Assembly: GCF_003855255.1 (NCBI RefSeq)
Contig: NZ_CP034072.1
Span: 3,510,298-3,574,297 of the forward strand
Source: Mycolicibacterium nivoides
GTDB lineage: Bacteria; Actinomycetota; Actinomycetes; Mycobacteriales; Mycobacteriaceae
DNA length: 64,000 bases
Direction: 5' to 3'
Both the position numbers and the translations under genes were made by a program. Within the stretch, counting starts at the first letter, position 1. Every line of letters begins with the position of its first letter. The notes under the pieces were generated by a model. It saw nothing but the letters and a program-made list of their open reading frames with translations, was not told where the DNA came from and did not search any database. Below, one piece after another: positions 1-8,911 of this stretch.

Positions 1-230
1 GTGTGCGCCTCGACCCGGCCATGGCCATCACCCAGCTGCAGGACGCCGCGATCAACCAGACCTCCGTCGTGATCGGCTATGTCGACCCCGCGGGGGTGGC
101 CACTCAGCGGGTGGTCTCCCCCATCAACGTGCGCGGCGGTCAGTTGACCGCGTTCGATCCGGCTGCCGGGCGGGTGCGCGAGTTCGCCATCCACCGCGTC
201 ACGTCGGTGGTGTCGGCCGACAGCGACTAG
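1..230 (+). CDS. C-terminal end of Rv0862c-like helicase-associated protein (partial)
   Basis: Only the last 76 or so codons are in the window; the reading frame is open from base 3 and the 5' end lies outside. The tail reads as a small beta-rich domain (VVIGYVDPAGVATQRVV then VRGGQLTAFDPAAGRVREF), the WYL-like C-terminal module seen in the large mycobacterial protein encoded next to ercc3 (Rv0862c in M. tuberculosis), which shares the XPB/Ssl2 N-terminal domain. Position two genes before the XPB helicase on the same strand supports that identity. The family's function is not established; a role with XPB in DNA repair is inference from gene order. Assignment from memory of the family, so moderate confidence. 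Confidence 0.6.
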   Translation, partial: VRLDPAMAITQLQDAAINQTSVVIGYVDPAGVATQRVVSPINVRGGQLTAFDPAAGRVREFAIHRVTSVVSADSD

Positions 231-306
231 CTGCGACACCGCCTCTCCTAGCTCGGGGAAACTGGAAACACAGCCCGCTCACAGAGCCGTTCACGAATAT
301 GGCCAC

Positions 307-1743
307 GTGACAACGATGTTGACGGCGGCGGATCAGGTGCCTCCGGCGTACCGAGGCGTGTCTCTGCTGCACGGTTGGTTGCCCCCCACGTTGCAGGTGA
401 TCGCGGCCGTGGCGTTGATCGCGGCGATCGGCTGGCGCACCCGGCGCTGGCGCCTGATCTGGCTGCCGTGCGCGATCGCGGTCGGCCTGGGCCTGGCGGC
501 GTGGGCCCGCTGGTTCGTCCATTCGCAGGGGCTCGCGGGTGATCCCGCACCGGCCGAACTGTGGATATGGATCGGGCTGACCGGATTGGCGGCGGCCGTG
601 CTGGCGCTGGGCTGGCGCGGCAGCCACTGGCGCAGGCGCACCGCCTCGGTGGCCGCGGTCCCGTTGTGCCTGCTGAGCGTGGGCGTGGCGGTCAACCTCT
701 GGGTCGGCTACTTCCCCACGGTCACGGCACTGTGGAACGAGGTGACCGCCGGGCCCCTGCCCGGCGAGACCGATCTGGCCACAGCGCTCGACCAGCGCCA
801 ACGAGGTGCCATCCCGTCCCGCGGAGAGCTGGTCTCCGTCACGATTCCCGCCGACGAATCCGGCTTCAAACACCGCGACGAACTGGTGTACCTGCCGCCG
901 GCCTGGTTCGCCGCATCGGCACCCCAGCTTCCCGTGGTCATGATGATCGCCGGGGAATTCAACACCCCTGCCGACTGGGCGCGCAGCGGCAACGCGATCG
1001 CCACCATCGACGATTTCGCAGCCGGCCACGGCGGCAACACCCCGGTCTTCGTCTTCGTCGACGTCGGCGGCTCGTTCAACAACGACACCGAATGCGTCAA
1101 CGGGCCGCGCGGCAACGTCGCCGATCACCTCACCAAGGATGTGCCACCCTTCCTGACCAGCACCTTCGGCGTTCGTGACGCCGGCTGGGGTGTCGTCGGC
1201 TGGTCGATGGGCGGAACCTGTGCGGTGGACCTGACCGTGATGCATCCCGAGCTGTTCAGCAGCTTCGTCGACATCGCCGGCGACACCGGGCCCAACGCCG
1301 GCACCAAGGATCAGACCATCGCCAGGCTCTACGGCGGGGATGCCGCGGCCTGGTCAACCTTTGACCCGGCCACCGTGATCGACAAGCACGGCAGGTACCA
1401 GGGAGTGTCCGGCTGGTTCGTGATCTCCTCGGACGCCCCGGTCAAGCGCGGGTCGCATCAGGTCAATCCGGACGCGGTCGGCCTCGGCGGACAGGACGCC
1501 GGGGGCAATCCGGGCGACCAGACCGAAGCCGCTCACACCCTGTGCGACCTGGGCCGCGGCCACGGCATCTCCTGTGCCATCACCGCCCTGCCGGGCAAAC
1601 ACGATTGGCCGTTCGCCGAAGCGGTCCTGACCAAGACACTGCCCTGGCTGGCCGGCGCCGTCGGAACCCCCGGAGTACCGCAGGTACCGCTGCCGTCCGG
1701 CGGTGCGGCCCCACCCGCACCCATGGCGGCGGCGCCGCGCTGA
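307..1743 (+). CDS. Membrane-anchored alpha/beta-hydrolase esterase
   Basis: A 478-residue protein with about four hydrophobic segments at the N-terminus (roughly residues 23-42, 48-69, 82-102 and 111-130) followed by an alpha/beta-hydrolase domain from about residue 165. The nucleophile elbow GWSMGG places the serine near residue 300, and HDW near residue 435 is a candidate catalytic histidine. The architecture resembles the antigen-85-like putative esterases of mycobacteria that are tethered to the membrane with an outward-facing catalytic domain; acyl or mycolyl substrate is unknown. The C-terminal 25 residues are Pro/Ala-rich. A GTG start is used; an in-frame ATG lies three codons downstream. 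It interrupts the usual adjacency of the Rv0862c-like gene and ercc3. Confidence 0.8.
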   Translation: MTTMLTAADQVPPAYRGVSLLHGWLPPTLQVIAAVALIAAIGWRTRRWRLIWLPCAIAVGLGLAAWARWFVHSQGLAGDPAPAELWIWIGLTGLAAAVLALGWRGSHWRRRTASVAAVPLCLLSVGVAVNLWVGYFPTVTALWNEVTAGPLPGETDLATALDQRQRGAIPSRGELVSVTIPADESGFKHRDELVYLPPAWFAASAPQLPVVMMIAGEFNTPADWARSGNAIATIDDFAAGHGGNTPVFVFVDVGGSFNNDTECVNGPRGNVADHLTKDVPPFLTSTFGVRDAGWGVVGWSMGGTCAVDLTVMHPELFSSFVDIAGDTGPNAGTKDQTIARLYGGDAAAWSTFDPATVIDKHGRYQGVSGWFVISSDAPVKRGSHQVNPDAVGLGGQDAGGNPGDQTEAAHTLCDLGRGHGISCAITALPGKHDWPFAEAVLTKTLPWLAGAVGTPGVPQVPLPSGGAAPPAPMAAAPR

Positions 1744-1847
1744 CCCGACCAGGTGCTCCGACACACGGTGCCGAATGCGGATGTCGGCTCATTCGGAATA
1801 ATGGACGGGATGAGTTTTCCCGCCGTGAGCGAATGGACCCCCCGCAC

Positions 1848-3497
1848 ATGACTGACGGCCCCTTGATCGTCCAATCCGACAAGACGGTGCTGCTCGAAGT
1901 CGACCATGAGCAGGCCGGGGCGGCCCGCGCCGCCATCGCGCCGTTCGCCGAGCTCGAACGTGCCCCTGAGCACGTGCACACCTACCGCATCACCCCGTTG
2001 GCGCTGTGGAACGCCCGCGCTGCCGGCCACGACGCCGAGCAGGTGGTCGATGCGCTGGTCAGCTTCTCGCGCTACCCGGTACCGCAGCCTCTGCTGGTCG
2101 ACATCGTCGACACGATGGCCCGCTACGGCCGGCTCCAGCTGATCAAGCACCCTGCGCACGGGTTGACGCTGGTCAGCCTGGACCGTGCGGTGCTCGAGGA
2201 GGTGCTGCGCAACAAGAAGATCGCCCCGATGCTGGGCGCGCGCCTCGACGACGACACCGTGATCGTCCACAACAGCGAGCGTGGCCGCGTCAAGCAGATG
2301 CTGCTCAAGATCGGCTGGCCGGCCGAGGATCTGGCCGGCTACGTCGACGGCGAGGCACATCCGATCGAGCTGGCCCAGGACGGCTGGGCGCTGCGCGACT
2401 ACCAGGAGATGGCCACCGACTCGTTCTGGGCGGGAGGCTCCGGTGTGGTGGTGCTGCCCTGCGGTGCCGGTAAGACCCTGGTCGGGGCGGCTGCGATGGC
2501 CAAGGCGGGCGCGACGACGCTGATCCTGGTCACCAACACCGTGGCCGGGCGACAGTGGAAGCGCGAACTGGTGGCACGCACCTCGCTGACCGAGGACGAG
2601 ATCGGCGAGTATTCGGGTGAGAAGAAGGAGATCCGGCCGGTCACCATCGCGACGTACCAGGTGATCACCCGCCGGACCAAGGGCGAATACAAGCATCTGG
2701 AGCTGTTCGACAGCCGCGACTGGGGGCTGATCATCTACGACGAGGTTCACCTGCTGCCGGCACCGGTGTTCCGGATGACCGCCGATCTGCAGTCCCGGCG
2801 GCGGCTGGGCCTGACGGCGACCCTGATCCGCGAGGACGGCCGCGAGGGTGACGTCTTCTCGCTGATCGGTCCGAAGCGCTACGACGCGCCGTGGAAGGAC
2901 ATCGAGGCCCAGGGCTGGATCGCCCCCGCCGAGTGCATCGAGGTGCGGGTGACGATGACCGACAACGAGCGGATGCTCTACGCGACCGCCGAACCGGAGG
3001 AACGCTACAAGCTGTGCTCGACGGTGCACACCAAGATCGCGGTGGTCCGCTCGATCCTGGAGCGCCACCCCGGCGAGCCGACCCTGGTGATCGGCGCCTA
3101 CCTGGACCAACTGGAAGAACTGGGCCAGGAACTGGACGCCCCGGTGATCCAGGGGTCGACGAAGAATTCCGAGCGCGAGGCCCTGTTCGACGCGTTCCGG
3201 CGCGGCGAGATCTCGACCCTGGTGGTCAGCAAGGTGGCCAACTTCTCCATCGACCTACCGGAAGCGTCTGTCGCGGTTCAGGTTTCAGGCACTTTCGGAT
3301 CCCGCCAGGAGGAGGCGCAGCGTTTGGGCCGCCTGTTACGGCCCAAGGCCAGCGGCGGCGGTGCGGTGTTCTACTCCGTGGTCTCGCGTGATTCGTTGGA
3401 CGCCGAGTACGCGGCCCACCGGCAGCGCTTCCTGGCCGAACAGGGATACGGTTACGTCATCAAGGACGCCGACGACCTGTTGGGGCCCGCGATATGA
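1848..3497 (+). CDS. ercc3: XPB/ERCC3-type DNA repair helicase
   Basis: A 549-residue superfamily 2 ATP-dependent 3'-5' DNA helicase, close in length and sequence to M. tuberculosis Rv0861c (about 542 residues). Visible motifs: Walker A GAGKT near residue 206, DEVH at 298-301, TAT in LGLTATLIREDG, and motif VI QRLGRLLRP near the C-terminus. An N-terminal XPB-type damage-recognition region (residues 1-180) precedes the motor. The start chosen gives MTDGPLIVQSDK, the conserved N-terminus; an in-frame ATG five codons upstream is possible. Bacterial XPB is thought to act in nucleotide excision repair and strand unwinding. The stop overlaps the next ATG by 4 nt, so the following VOC protein is probably translationally coupled. 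Confidence 0.95.
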   Translation: MTDGPLIVQSDKTVLLEVDHEQAGAARAAIAPFAELERAPEHVHTYRITPLALWNARAAGHDAEQVVDALVSFSRYPVPQPLLVDIVDTMARYGRLQLIKHPAHGLTLVSLDRAVLEEVLRNKKIAPMLGARLDDDTVIVHNSERGRVKQMLLKIGWPAEDLAGYVDGEAHPIELAQDGWALRDYQEMATDSFWAGGSGVVVLPCGAGKTLVGAAAMAKAGATTLILVTNTVAGRQWKRELVARTSLTEDEIGEYSGEKKEIRPVTIATYQVITRRTKGEYKHLELFDSRDWGLIIYDEVHLLPAPVFRMTADLQSRRRLGLTATLIREDGREGDVFSLIGPKRYDAPWKDIEAQGWIAPAECIEVRVTMTDNERMLYATAEPEERYKLCSTVHTKIAVVRSILERHPGEPTLVIGAYLDQLEELGQELDAPVIQGSTKNSEREALFDAFRRGEISTLVVSKVANFSIDLPEASVAVQVSGTFGSRQEEAQRLGRLLRPKASGGGAVFYSVVSRDSLDAEYAAHRQRFLAEQGYGYVIKDADDLLGPAI

Positions 3498-3844
3498 CGG
3501 TGCGGCGGGTGATGCCCGTGCTCACGGTGTCCGACGCCGCCGCGACCGCCGCCGTGTACGCCCGGACGCTCGGGTTGGCCGAGGTGATGAACCACGGCTG
3601 GATCATCACCCTGGCCGATGCGGAGCGCCGCCATCAGGTGAGTCTGATGACGAAGGATGCCACCGCCCCGGTCAATCCGTCGGTTTCGATCGAAGTCGAC
3701 GACGTCGACGCCGCGTATACGTCTGCAGTCGAGGCGGGCCTGGAGATCGTGCATCCACTGAGCGACGAGGACTGGGGTGTGCGTCGATTCTTCTTCGCCG
3801 ATCAGTCAGGCAACGTCGTCAACGTCCTCAGCCACCGCGGATAG
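3494..3844 (+). CDS. VOC (glyoxalase/bleomycin-resistance fold) family protein
   Basis: A 116-residue single-domain VOC protein with the expected beta-alpha-beta pattern: VMPVLTVSDAAATAAVYARTLG at the start, a central strand region VSIEVDDVDAAYTSAVEAG, and the C-terminal GVRRFFFADQSGNVVNVL typical of this fold. The family covers metal-dependent isomerases, dioxygenases and drug-binding proteins, and the sequence does not decide between them. Its ATG overlaps the ercc3 stop by 4 nt, suggesting co-translation. Its 3' end overlaps the convergent P450 gene by 17 nt. Confidence 0.8.
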   Translation: MTVRRVMPVLTVSDAAATAAVYARTLGLAEVMNHGWIITLADAERRHQVSLMTKDATAPVNPSVSIEVDDVDAAYTSAVEAGLEIVHPLSDEDWGVRRFFFADQSGNVVNVLSHRG

Positions 3845-5351
3845 CCCGCTTTCGCACTGTCATCAGCAATTCACCGTCCGGGCCGCCGGTGAAGGTGAGC
3901 TCGCGGCGTAGCCGTTGACCCGGCACGAGGTCGAGCTCGAAACGCTGTGCGAGGGTGGCGATCACCAACGTCGCCTCGAAGCTGGCGAAACCTGAGGCGA
4001 TGCACATCCGCCGGCCCGCCCCGAACGGCATCTGGGCGCGACGCTGCGGCCCGTCGAGGTTCTCCTTCAGGAACCTCTCCGGGTCGTATCTGTCGGCGTT
4101 CTCCCACACCCGATCGTTGTGGTGCACGCTGTGCGTGAGGATGGCGACGCTGGTTCCGGCCTTGATCGGGTAATCACCCAGCACGTCATCGGATTTCGCC
4201 ACCCGAGCCATACCCATGATGGGGGGGTACACGCGCATCGCTTCAGCCACCACGGCCTGCGTCCACGGCAGGTTCTCCACGTCGTCCGCGGTGGGTTCCC
4301 GGCCACCGAGCACATCGTCGAGTTCACGTCCGAGCCGGTCGCGGGCATCGGGGTTCCGCGACAGCAGGTACCAGGTCCACGCCAGCGCCGCCGCGGTGGT
4401 TTCGAAGCCCGCACCGAGGAACGTCATGACCTCGTCGCGGATCTCCAGATCGCTGTAGCGGTAGCCGGTTTCGGGGTCCTCGGCTGCGATCAACAGGGCC
4501 AGCAGATTATCGGTGCGCTCGATCTTGCCGCTGCGGTGGTCGGCGATGAGCTGATCGATGAACCGTTCGATGCGCCGCAGTCCGCGCCGAGCCCGGGGCG
4601 CCACCAGCCACGCGCCGCGTCGCAACGCGTTGATCGAGAACCGTGGTGACGAAAACCCCTCGGCGATCCGGCGCAGCGGCCGGGCCGCCCCGAGAAGGAA
4701 CCCGTAGCCGAAAAGCGTCAACAGACGGGCGAAGTCGGTACGCATCTGCTCGGCGAGCCGACCGTTGAGTTCGATGCCGAACATCGTGCGGGCGATGATG
4801 TCCAGGGTCACGTAGTTCATCTCGGCGGCGATGTCCACCGGTTGACCGGCGGCCAGGCTCGCCTCCCAGCGCCGGGCGGCGGCCACACTGGCCTCGGTCA
4901 TCTGCGGCGCGAAGGCATCCACCTGCCGCTTGGCGAAGATCGGCTGGACCAAACGCCGATTGCGTTGCCACAGTTCATCGTTGAGGTCGGTGACCAGGCC
5001 CCGCCCGAACGCCACCGCCAACAGGTCGTACTCGGCATTCTTGGCGTAGTTGTCCTGATTGGAGACCAGCACGTGACGGGCGATGTCGGGATTGCGCACC
5101 ACCACGAACTTGGCCAGCGGCGTGCGGGCGACGACGATGTCGTCCTGGCCCGGCAATTCGGTGGCGTACTCGTAGATGGTGTGTCGGTAGCCGGCCCGGA
5201 TCGCTTTGAGGGCCAGCCACCACGATTTGAGGTACCCGACCTCGGTGTGCTGCCAGCGCACCGGCGTGGGCGCCCAGCGCGGCGGGTGCAGCGCCCCGGT
5301 CCCGCGAACTGGGCACGTGCTGTCTGCGGTTTGCGCGCTGGGCACAGTCAT
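3828..5351 (-). CDS. Cytochrome P450
   Basis: A 507-residue P450 monooxygenase. The I-helix oxygen-binding motif appears as AGFETTAAALAW, the ExxR motif as EAMR, and the heme-ligand loop as FGAGRRMCIASG with Cys450 as thiolate ligand. The last residue of the heme signature is Ala instead of the usual Gly, which the family tolerates. The length and the C-terminal sequence are nearer to the eukaryote-like CYP4/CYP132/CYP136-type group than to small bacterial P450s, but no subfamily is claimed. GGAGG lies 7 nt before the start. No ferredoxin or reductase gene is adjacent, so electron partners must come from elsewhere. Substrate unknown. Confidence 0.93.
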   Translation of the reverse strand: MTVPSAQTADSTCPVRGTGALHPPRWAPTPVRWQHTEVGYLKSWWLALKAIRAGYRHTIYEYATELPGQDDIVVARTPLAKFVVVRNPDIARHVLVSNQDNYAKNAEYDLLAVAFGRGLVTDLNDELWQRNRRLVQPIFAKRQVDAFAPQMTEASVAAARRWEASLAAGQPVDIAAEMNYVTLDIIARTMFGIELNGRLAEQMRTDFARLLTLFGYGFLLGAARPLRRIAEGFSSPRFSINALRRGAWLVAPRARRGLRRIERFIDQLIADHRSGKIERTDNLLALLIAAEDPETGYRYSDLEIRDEVMTFLGAGFETTAAALAWTWYLLSRNPDARDRLGRELDDVLGGREPTADDVENLPWTQAVVAEAMRVYPPIMGMARVAKSDDVLGDYPIKAGTSVAILTHSVHHNDRVWENADRYDPERFLKENLDGPQRRAQMPFGAGRRMCIASGFASFEATLVIATLAQRFELDLVPGQRLRRELTFTGGPDGELLMTVRKRAIRGG

Positions 5352-5439
5352 CCGGCCACCTCCCCGTGAGCGCCGGGAAGCCGACCCGGACTCGGGGTAT
5401 ACAGTACCGGCGGTATCGGGTTAAAGCCAGAGTCGACCT

Positions 5440-5784
5440 CTAGGTGTGCGGCCCCATGACCTTGACCACGGTCAGGAGCACCACCGAATCCGCGAGGGCC
5501 TGCAGACTGTGCCGCGTCCGCGGGATCACGATGTGATCGCCGGGTGAACCTTCCCAACTCGCTTCGGAATTGGCCAGCTTCACCCTGCCTTCGATCACCT
5601 GCAGCGTGGCTTCACCAGGGCTCTCATGCTCGTCGAGCCCGTTTCCCTCGGTCAGCGCGATCAGGGTCTGGCGCAGCTGGTGCTCATGGCCGCCGTAGAC
5701 CGTGTGGGCACTGCGCCCGCTGCTGGCCGCGCGGGCTGAGGCCAACTGCTGACGGGCAATCGCGGTGAGCGAGATCTTCTCCAT
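5440..5784 (-). CDS. Cupin-domain protein
   Basis: A 114-residue small beta-barrel protein. Recognisable cupin blocks are LTEGNGLDEHESPGEATLQVIEG-type motif 1, with His, Glu and other metal-ligand candidates, and a second block GDHIVIPRTRHSLQA that contributes the C-terminal His. The enzymatic or sensing role is unknown; many such single cupins hold a metal and act as regulators or small-molecule isomerases. Start chosen at MEKISLTAIA; an in-frame GTG six codons upstream is possible and neither has a strong ribosome site. It lies downstream of the XRE regulator on the same strand, past a decayed gene, and upstream of the P450. Confidence 0.75.
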   Translation of the reverse strand: MEKISLTAIARQQLASARAASSGRSAHTVYGGHEHQLRQTLIALTEGNGLDEHESPGEATLQVIEGRVKLANSEASWEGSPGDHIVIPRTRHSLQALADSVVLLTVVKVMGPHT

Positions 5785-5874
5785 ACCCACAGATCGTGCC
5801 ACCTCAGGCGGCCGCCCATGGCCGATCCACGGCGGGTCCGAAGGAAGCCCGGATGAATCACCCCGCAGTGAATC

Positions 5875-6248
5875 TCACGTGACCGTGACGTCATCTATGT
5901 CGATTGTCACGGTGACCATGTCGCGCAGCGGTTGCCCGTCATCGTCGCGGGCGTAGACGATGCGGTTCATCGGCAACACGATGCCGTCCACCACCCGATG
6001 GTTGCGGGAATAGTGCGCAGCCGGTGAATCGGCAGAAATGTCGACGCTGTAGTCGCGGCGGCGGATGAGTCCGTCCGAATCGACGGCCTCCCCGTCCTCG
6101 CGCCAGTCACCGAGTTCCTCGGTATGGACCCCGGGAAACGTCAGAGCATACGGCTCGGACAGGTAGGTCCACATCGCATACCCCGCGAAGTAGGCCAGTT
6201 GAAGTGGCGTCCACGGCGTCTCCGCCGCGGCAGGAGCAGGCTCAGCAG
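5875..6248 (-). pseudogene. Decayed copy of the orphan protein encoded at 11621-12340
   Basis: The frame immediately following the XRE stop codon encodes the C-terminal half of the same family as the intact 239-residue protein 5 kb away. Shared signatures are ETPWTPLQxAYFxGYAxW, then LIRRxDYxVDI, GIVLPMNRxVYxxDxxGQ and the final DMVTVTIDID. The first ~105 residues are missing, no start codon fits, and about 20 further residues of the intact protein (the stretch around HYPSYIASHSRVEEFYF) are absent. Both a 5' truncation and an internal deletion are therefore visible. It is best read as a remnant, perhaps of an earlier duplicate of the hydrolase operon. Confidence 0.75.
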
Positions 6249-7055
6249 CTATCCCGAACGGAGCTCGTCGAGCGCACGCGCCGAGTCGCTGCCAGGTTCT
6301 GCACGGAAGATGATCAGGTGCTGTCCGCCGGAGTGGGGCACATGCAGCCGGTTGCGGTGCAGGTGCAGCTCCCCCACCCGCGGATGGCGTACGTGGGTGA
6401 TACCGGGGCGGTACCCGACGTCGGCCCGTGCCCATAGTTCACGGAACCGCTCACTGGCAGACGAAAGCTCCTCGATCATCGAGCGAAGCCGCGGATCGTC
6501 AGGGGTACTGCCCGCGACTTCGCGCAGCCCACTGACCGCGATGTCGGTGGCCTCCTCCCAGTCGACGAAGAACTCCCGCGCGGCGGGATCCAACAGGCGC
6601 CATTTCAGGAAGTTCTGTCCGGGCTGGAACGCCGGCGCGAGGGCTCGGGCCACCGGATTGGCGGCCAGCACGTCCTGGTACCGGTTGGCCACGATCGCCG
6701 GCATCGGAAACTGGTCGATCAGCTCATCGAGTCCGTCTGCGACATCTTCGAGATCACCCTGATCCCAGCGTGTTCCGGTCTGTCCGGCCAGCTGGTGCAG
6801 ATACTCGGTGCCCTTGATGTCCAGCTGCAGAGCGCGAGCCAGCGCATCGAGCACCTGAGCGGACGGGTGCTTGTCACGACCTTGCTCGAGCCGCAGGTAG
6901 TAGTCGGCACTGATGCCGGCCAACAACGCGAGTTCCTCACGGCGCAACCCGGCAACCCGCCGGCGTGCGCCGCCTACCAGGCCGACGTCCTCGGGGCGGA
7001 CCTGTTCGCGCCGCGATCGCAGGTAGTCGCCAAGGGCATTGTCCTTCGCCGCCAC
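6249..7055 (-). CDS. MmyB-like XRE-family transcriptional regulator
   Basis: A 268-residue regulator with an N-terminal helix-turn-helix of the Xre type (LGDYLRSRREQ, then RRVAGLRREELALLAGISADYYLRLEQGR, residues 8-60) and a PAS-like ligand-binding MmyB domain in the remaining 200 residues (motifs FPMPAIVANRYQDVLAANPVA, FVDWEEATDIAVSGLREVAG and VGELHLHRNRLHVPHSGGQ). This family usually controls a divergent metabolic gene and binds a small hydrophobic ligand, possibly a fatty acid. Here it is divergent from the hydrolase operon starting 84 bp away, which makes that operon its probable target. A GTG start is used. Confidence 0.88.
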   Translation of the reverse strand: MAAKDNALGDYLRSRREQVRPEDVGLVGGARRRVAGLRREELALLAGISADYYLRLEQGRDKHPSAQVLDALARALQLDIKGTEYLHQLAGQTGTRWDQGDLEDVADGLDELIDQFPMPAIVANRYQDVLAANPVARALAPAFQPGQNFLKWRLLDPAAREFFVDWEEATDIAVSGLREVAGSTPDDPRLRSMIEELSSASERFRELWARADVGYRPGITHVRHPRVGELHLHRNRLHVPHSGGQHLIIFRAEPGSDSARALDELRSG

Positions 7056-7069
7056 CTGTTGAGCGTAAG

Positions 7070-7090
7070 CCTGGTCCCGCCAATACCAGG
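7070..7090. promoter_or_regulatory. Candidate operator between XRE gene and hydrolase operon
   Basis: CCTGGT and ACCAGG form 6-bp inverted arms separated by 9 bp in the 83-bp divergent gap. The location suits the XRE regulator's binding site. The arms are short, so the call is tentative. Confidence 0.35.
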
Positions 7091-7138
7091 ATCAACGTGG
7101 CGTTCCCACCCGGTCTCGGCCGGTCGGAGGGTGGAGAC

Positions 7139-8047
7139 ATGGTTGAACGACACGACATCGAGTTCGCGGGCGAAGGCGCTGTGACACTGCGCGGATGGCT
7201 GTTCCGGCCGGAGGGGCCGGGCCCGCATCCCGGCATCACGATGGCGCACGGATTCGCCGGGGTGAAGGAGCACGGCCTGGAGCGGTTCGCTCGCTTCTTC
7301 GCCGATGCGGGGTTTGTGGTGCTGGTGCACGATCACCGGGGCTTCGGTGCCAGCGACGGTTCGCCCCGATTCGACGTAGACCCCTGGGCGCAGATCGCGG
7401 ACTGGCGCCGGGCCATCTCGTTCCTGGAGAGCCGGCCGGACGTGGACGCCGAGCGGATCGGGCTGTGGGGTAGCAGCTACGCAGGCGGGCACGCCATCGT
7501 GCTCGGCGCCACCGATCGCAGACTCCGGGCGGTCGTCGCGCAGGTGCCCACCATCAGCGGCTACCAGCAGAGCCTGCGCCGGGTGCCGCCCGATCAGGTC
7601 GCCGACCTGCAGACCAAGTTCATCGAGGACGACCGCGCCCAGTTCCGCGGCGGGTCCCCGGCACTGCAGGCGGTGGTGAGCAGCGATCCGGCTGTCCCGG
7701 CCGCCTACCGCTCCCCTGATGCGATCGCGTTCTACACCCAGCCGACGATGCCGGACAACGTGTGGCACAACAGCATGACGGTCCGCTCGTCACGCGCGGC
7801 GCGGATGTACGAGCCCGGCATCTGGATCGACCGGGTTTCCCCCACACCGCTGCTGATGGTCGTCGGCCTTCAGGACACCGTCACCGTCACCGATCTGGCA
7901 CTGGCCGCCTACGAACGGGCCCTGGAGCCCAAGAAGCTCGTGACCATCAGCGGAGGGCACTTCGATCCCTACCAGGGTCGGTTCGACCGGGCCGCGGGCG
8001 CGGCCCGGGACTGGTTCACCCAGCACCTCACCCAATCCGAATTGTGA
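7139..8047 (+). CDS. Alpha/beta hydrolase (CocE/dienelactone-hydrolase-like)
   Basis: A 302-residue serine hydrolase, first gene of a six-gene operon. The nucleophile elbow WGSSYAGG puts the serine at residue 113, with Asp246 (VGLQDTV) and His274 (SGGHFDP) completing a triad. An oxyanion-type loop HGFAGVKEHGLERF is near residue 37. The family hydrolyses esters, lactones or thioesters; the substrate cannot be read from sequence. Start chosen because GGAGG-rich sequence ends about 3-10 nt before this ATG, whereas longer in-frame starts would run into the divergent regulator. Probably controlled by the XRE regulator upstream. Confidence 0.88.
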   Translation: MVERHDIEFAGEGAVTLRGWLFRPEGPGPHPGITMAHGFAGVKEHGLERFARFFADAGFVVLVHDHRGFGASDGSPRFDVDPWAQIADWRRAISFLESRPDVDAERIGLWGSSYAGGHAIVLGATDRRLRAVVAQVPTISGYQQSLRRVPPDQVADLQTKFIEDDRAQFRGGSPALQAVVSSDPAVPAAYRSPDAIAFYTQPTMPDNVWHNSMTVRSSRAARMYEPGIWIDRVSPTPLLMVVGLQDTVTVTDLALAAYERALEPKKLVTISGGHFDPYQGRFDRAAGAARDWFTQHLTQSEL

Positions 8048-8058
8048 AGGGAAACATC

Positions 8059-8898
8059 ATGACTGCTCTGCGCTACGAGGTAATGGTCCATGACGGCCTA
8101 CCCCGCCATCGCGAACAGCGACTGCCCGACGGCAGCCCCATCGTGTCGTCGCCGGTGGCGTCCACGCTCATCCTGGGCGAGCACGATGCTGCGCTCGTGG
8201 ATCCTCCATTCACCCACGACCAGGTGCGCCGCACCGCCGAGTGGGTCGAGAAGTCTGGCAGGACACTGAAGTTCATCTACGCCACGCACGGCCACGGTGA
8301 TCACTGGTTCGGCACCGACGCGCTCCTGCAGCAGTTCCCCGCAGCGGTCGCCTACGCCACCGAAGGCACCATCGCGAAGATGCACGAGCAGGCCGTCGAG
8401 GGGCGCGCCCAGATGTGGGACGTCGATTTCCCAGGCCAGATCCCACCGAGCCCGGTTGTCTACCAGCCTGTTCCGACCGAAGGCCTGCTATTGGAGGGCG
8501 AGCGTCTGGTGCCCATCGAGGTTGGGCACACCGACACCGACGACACCACGGTGCTGTACGTGCCCTCGATCGGGTTGGTGGTGGCAGGCGACGTCGCCTA
8601 CAACGGCGTGCACCAGTATCTACTGGAAAGCGACCACGGCGGGATCAAGGCCTGGCTGCAGGCGCTCAACACAGTCTCGGCGCTACAGCCTCGCGCCGTG
8701 GTGGCGGGGCACAAGAACAAGGATCTCCCCGACGATCCGGCAATCCTCGCCGAGACCCGCGACTATCTGCTCGACGCGCAGCGGATCATCGCCGGAAAGC
8801 CGAGTCCCCAAGAGTTTTTCGACCACATGACACGGCTGTACCCGAACCGCCTCAATGTCGGTCCGGTCTGGTACAGCGCCGTAGCCCTGCTGTCCTGA
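8059..8898 (+). CDS. MBL-fold metallo-hydrolase (copy 1)
   Basis: A 279-residue metallo-beta-lactamase-fold enzyme. The dinuclear metal site is complete: HGHGDH at residues 77-82, a His in EVGHTDTDDTT, the bridging Asp in VAGDVAYNGVH and the distal His in VVAGHKN. The fold includes glyoxalase II-like thioesterases, lactonases and arylsulfatases; nothing decides between them. It starts 11 nt after the hydrolase stop, so co-transcription is near certain. A clear paralogue, sharing roughly half its residues and with the metal motif at the identical residue numbers, lies three genes downstream. Confidence 0.9.
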   Translation: MTALRYEVMVHDGLPRHREQRLPDGSPIVSSPVASTLILGEHDAALVDPPFTHDQVRRTAEWVEKSGRTLKFIYATHGHGDHWFGTDALLQQFPAAVAYATEGTIAKMHEQAVEGRAQMWDVDFPGQIPPSPVVYQPVPTEGLLLEGERLVPIEVGHTDTDDTTVLYVPSIGLVVAGDVAYNGVHQYLLESDHGGIKAWLQALNTVSALQPRAVVAGHKNKDLPDDPAILAETRDYLLDAQRIIAGKPSPQEFFDHMTRLYPNRLNVGPVWYSAVALLS

Positions 8899-8911
8899 AG
8901 GGAATACAGAA

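Noticed and set aside
1533..3110. A 525-codon minus-strand open frame
   Set aside because: Antisense to the XPB helicase; no recognisable domain.
5395..5420. GGTAT repeats upstream of the P450 as an operator
   Set aside because: The arms do not form a convincing dyad and no linked regulator points to it.
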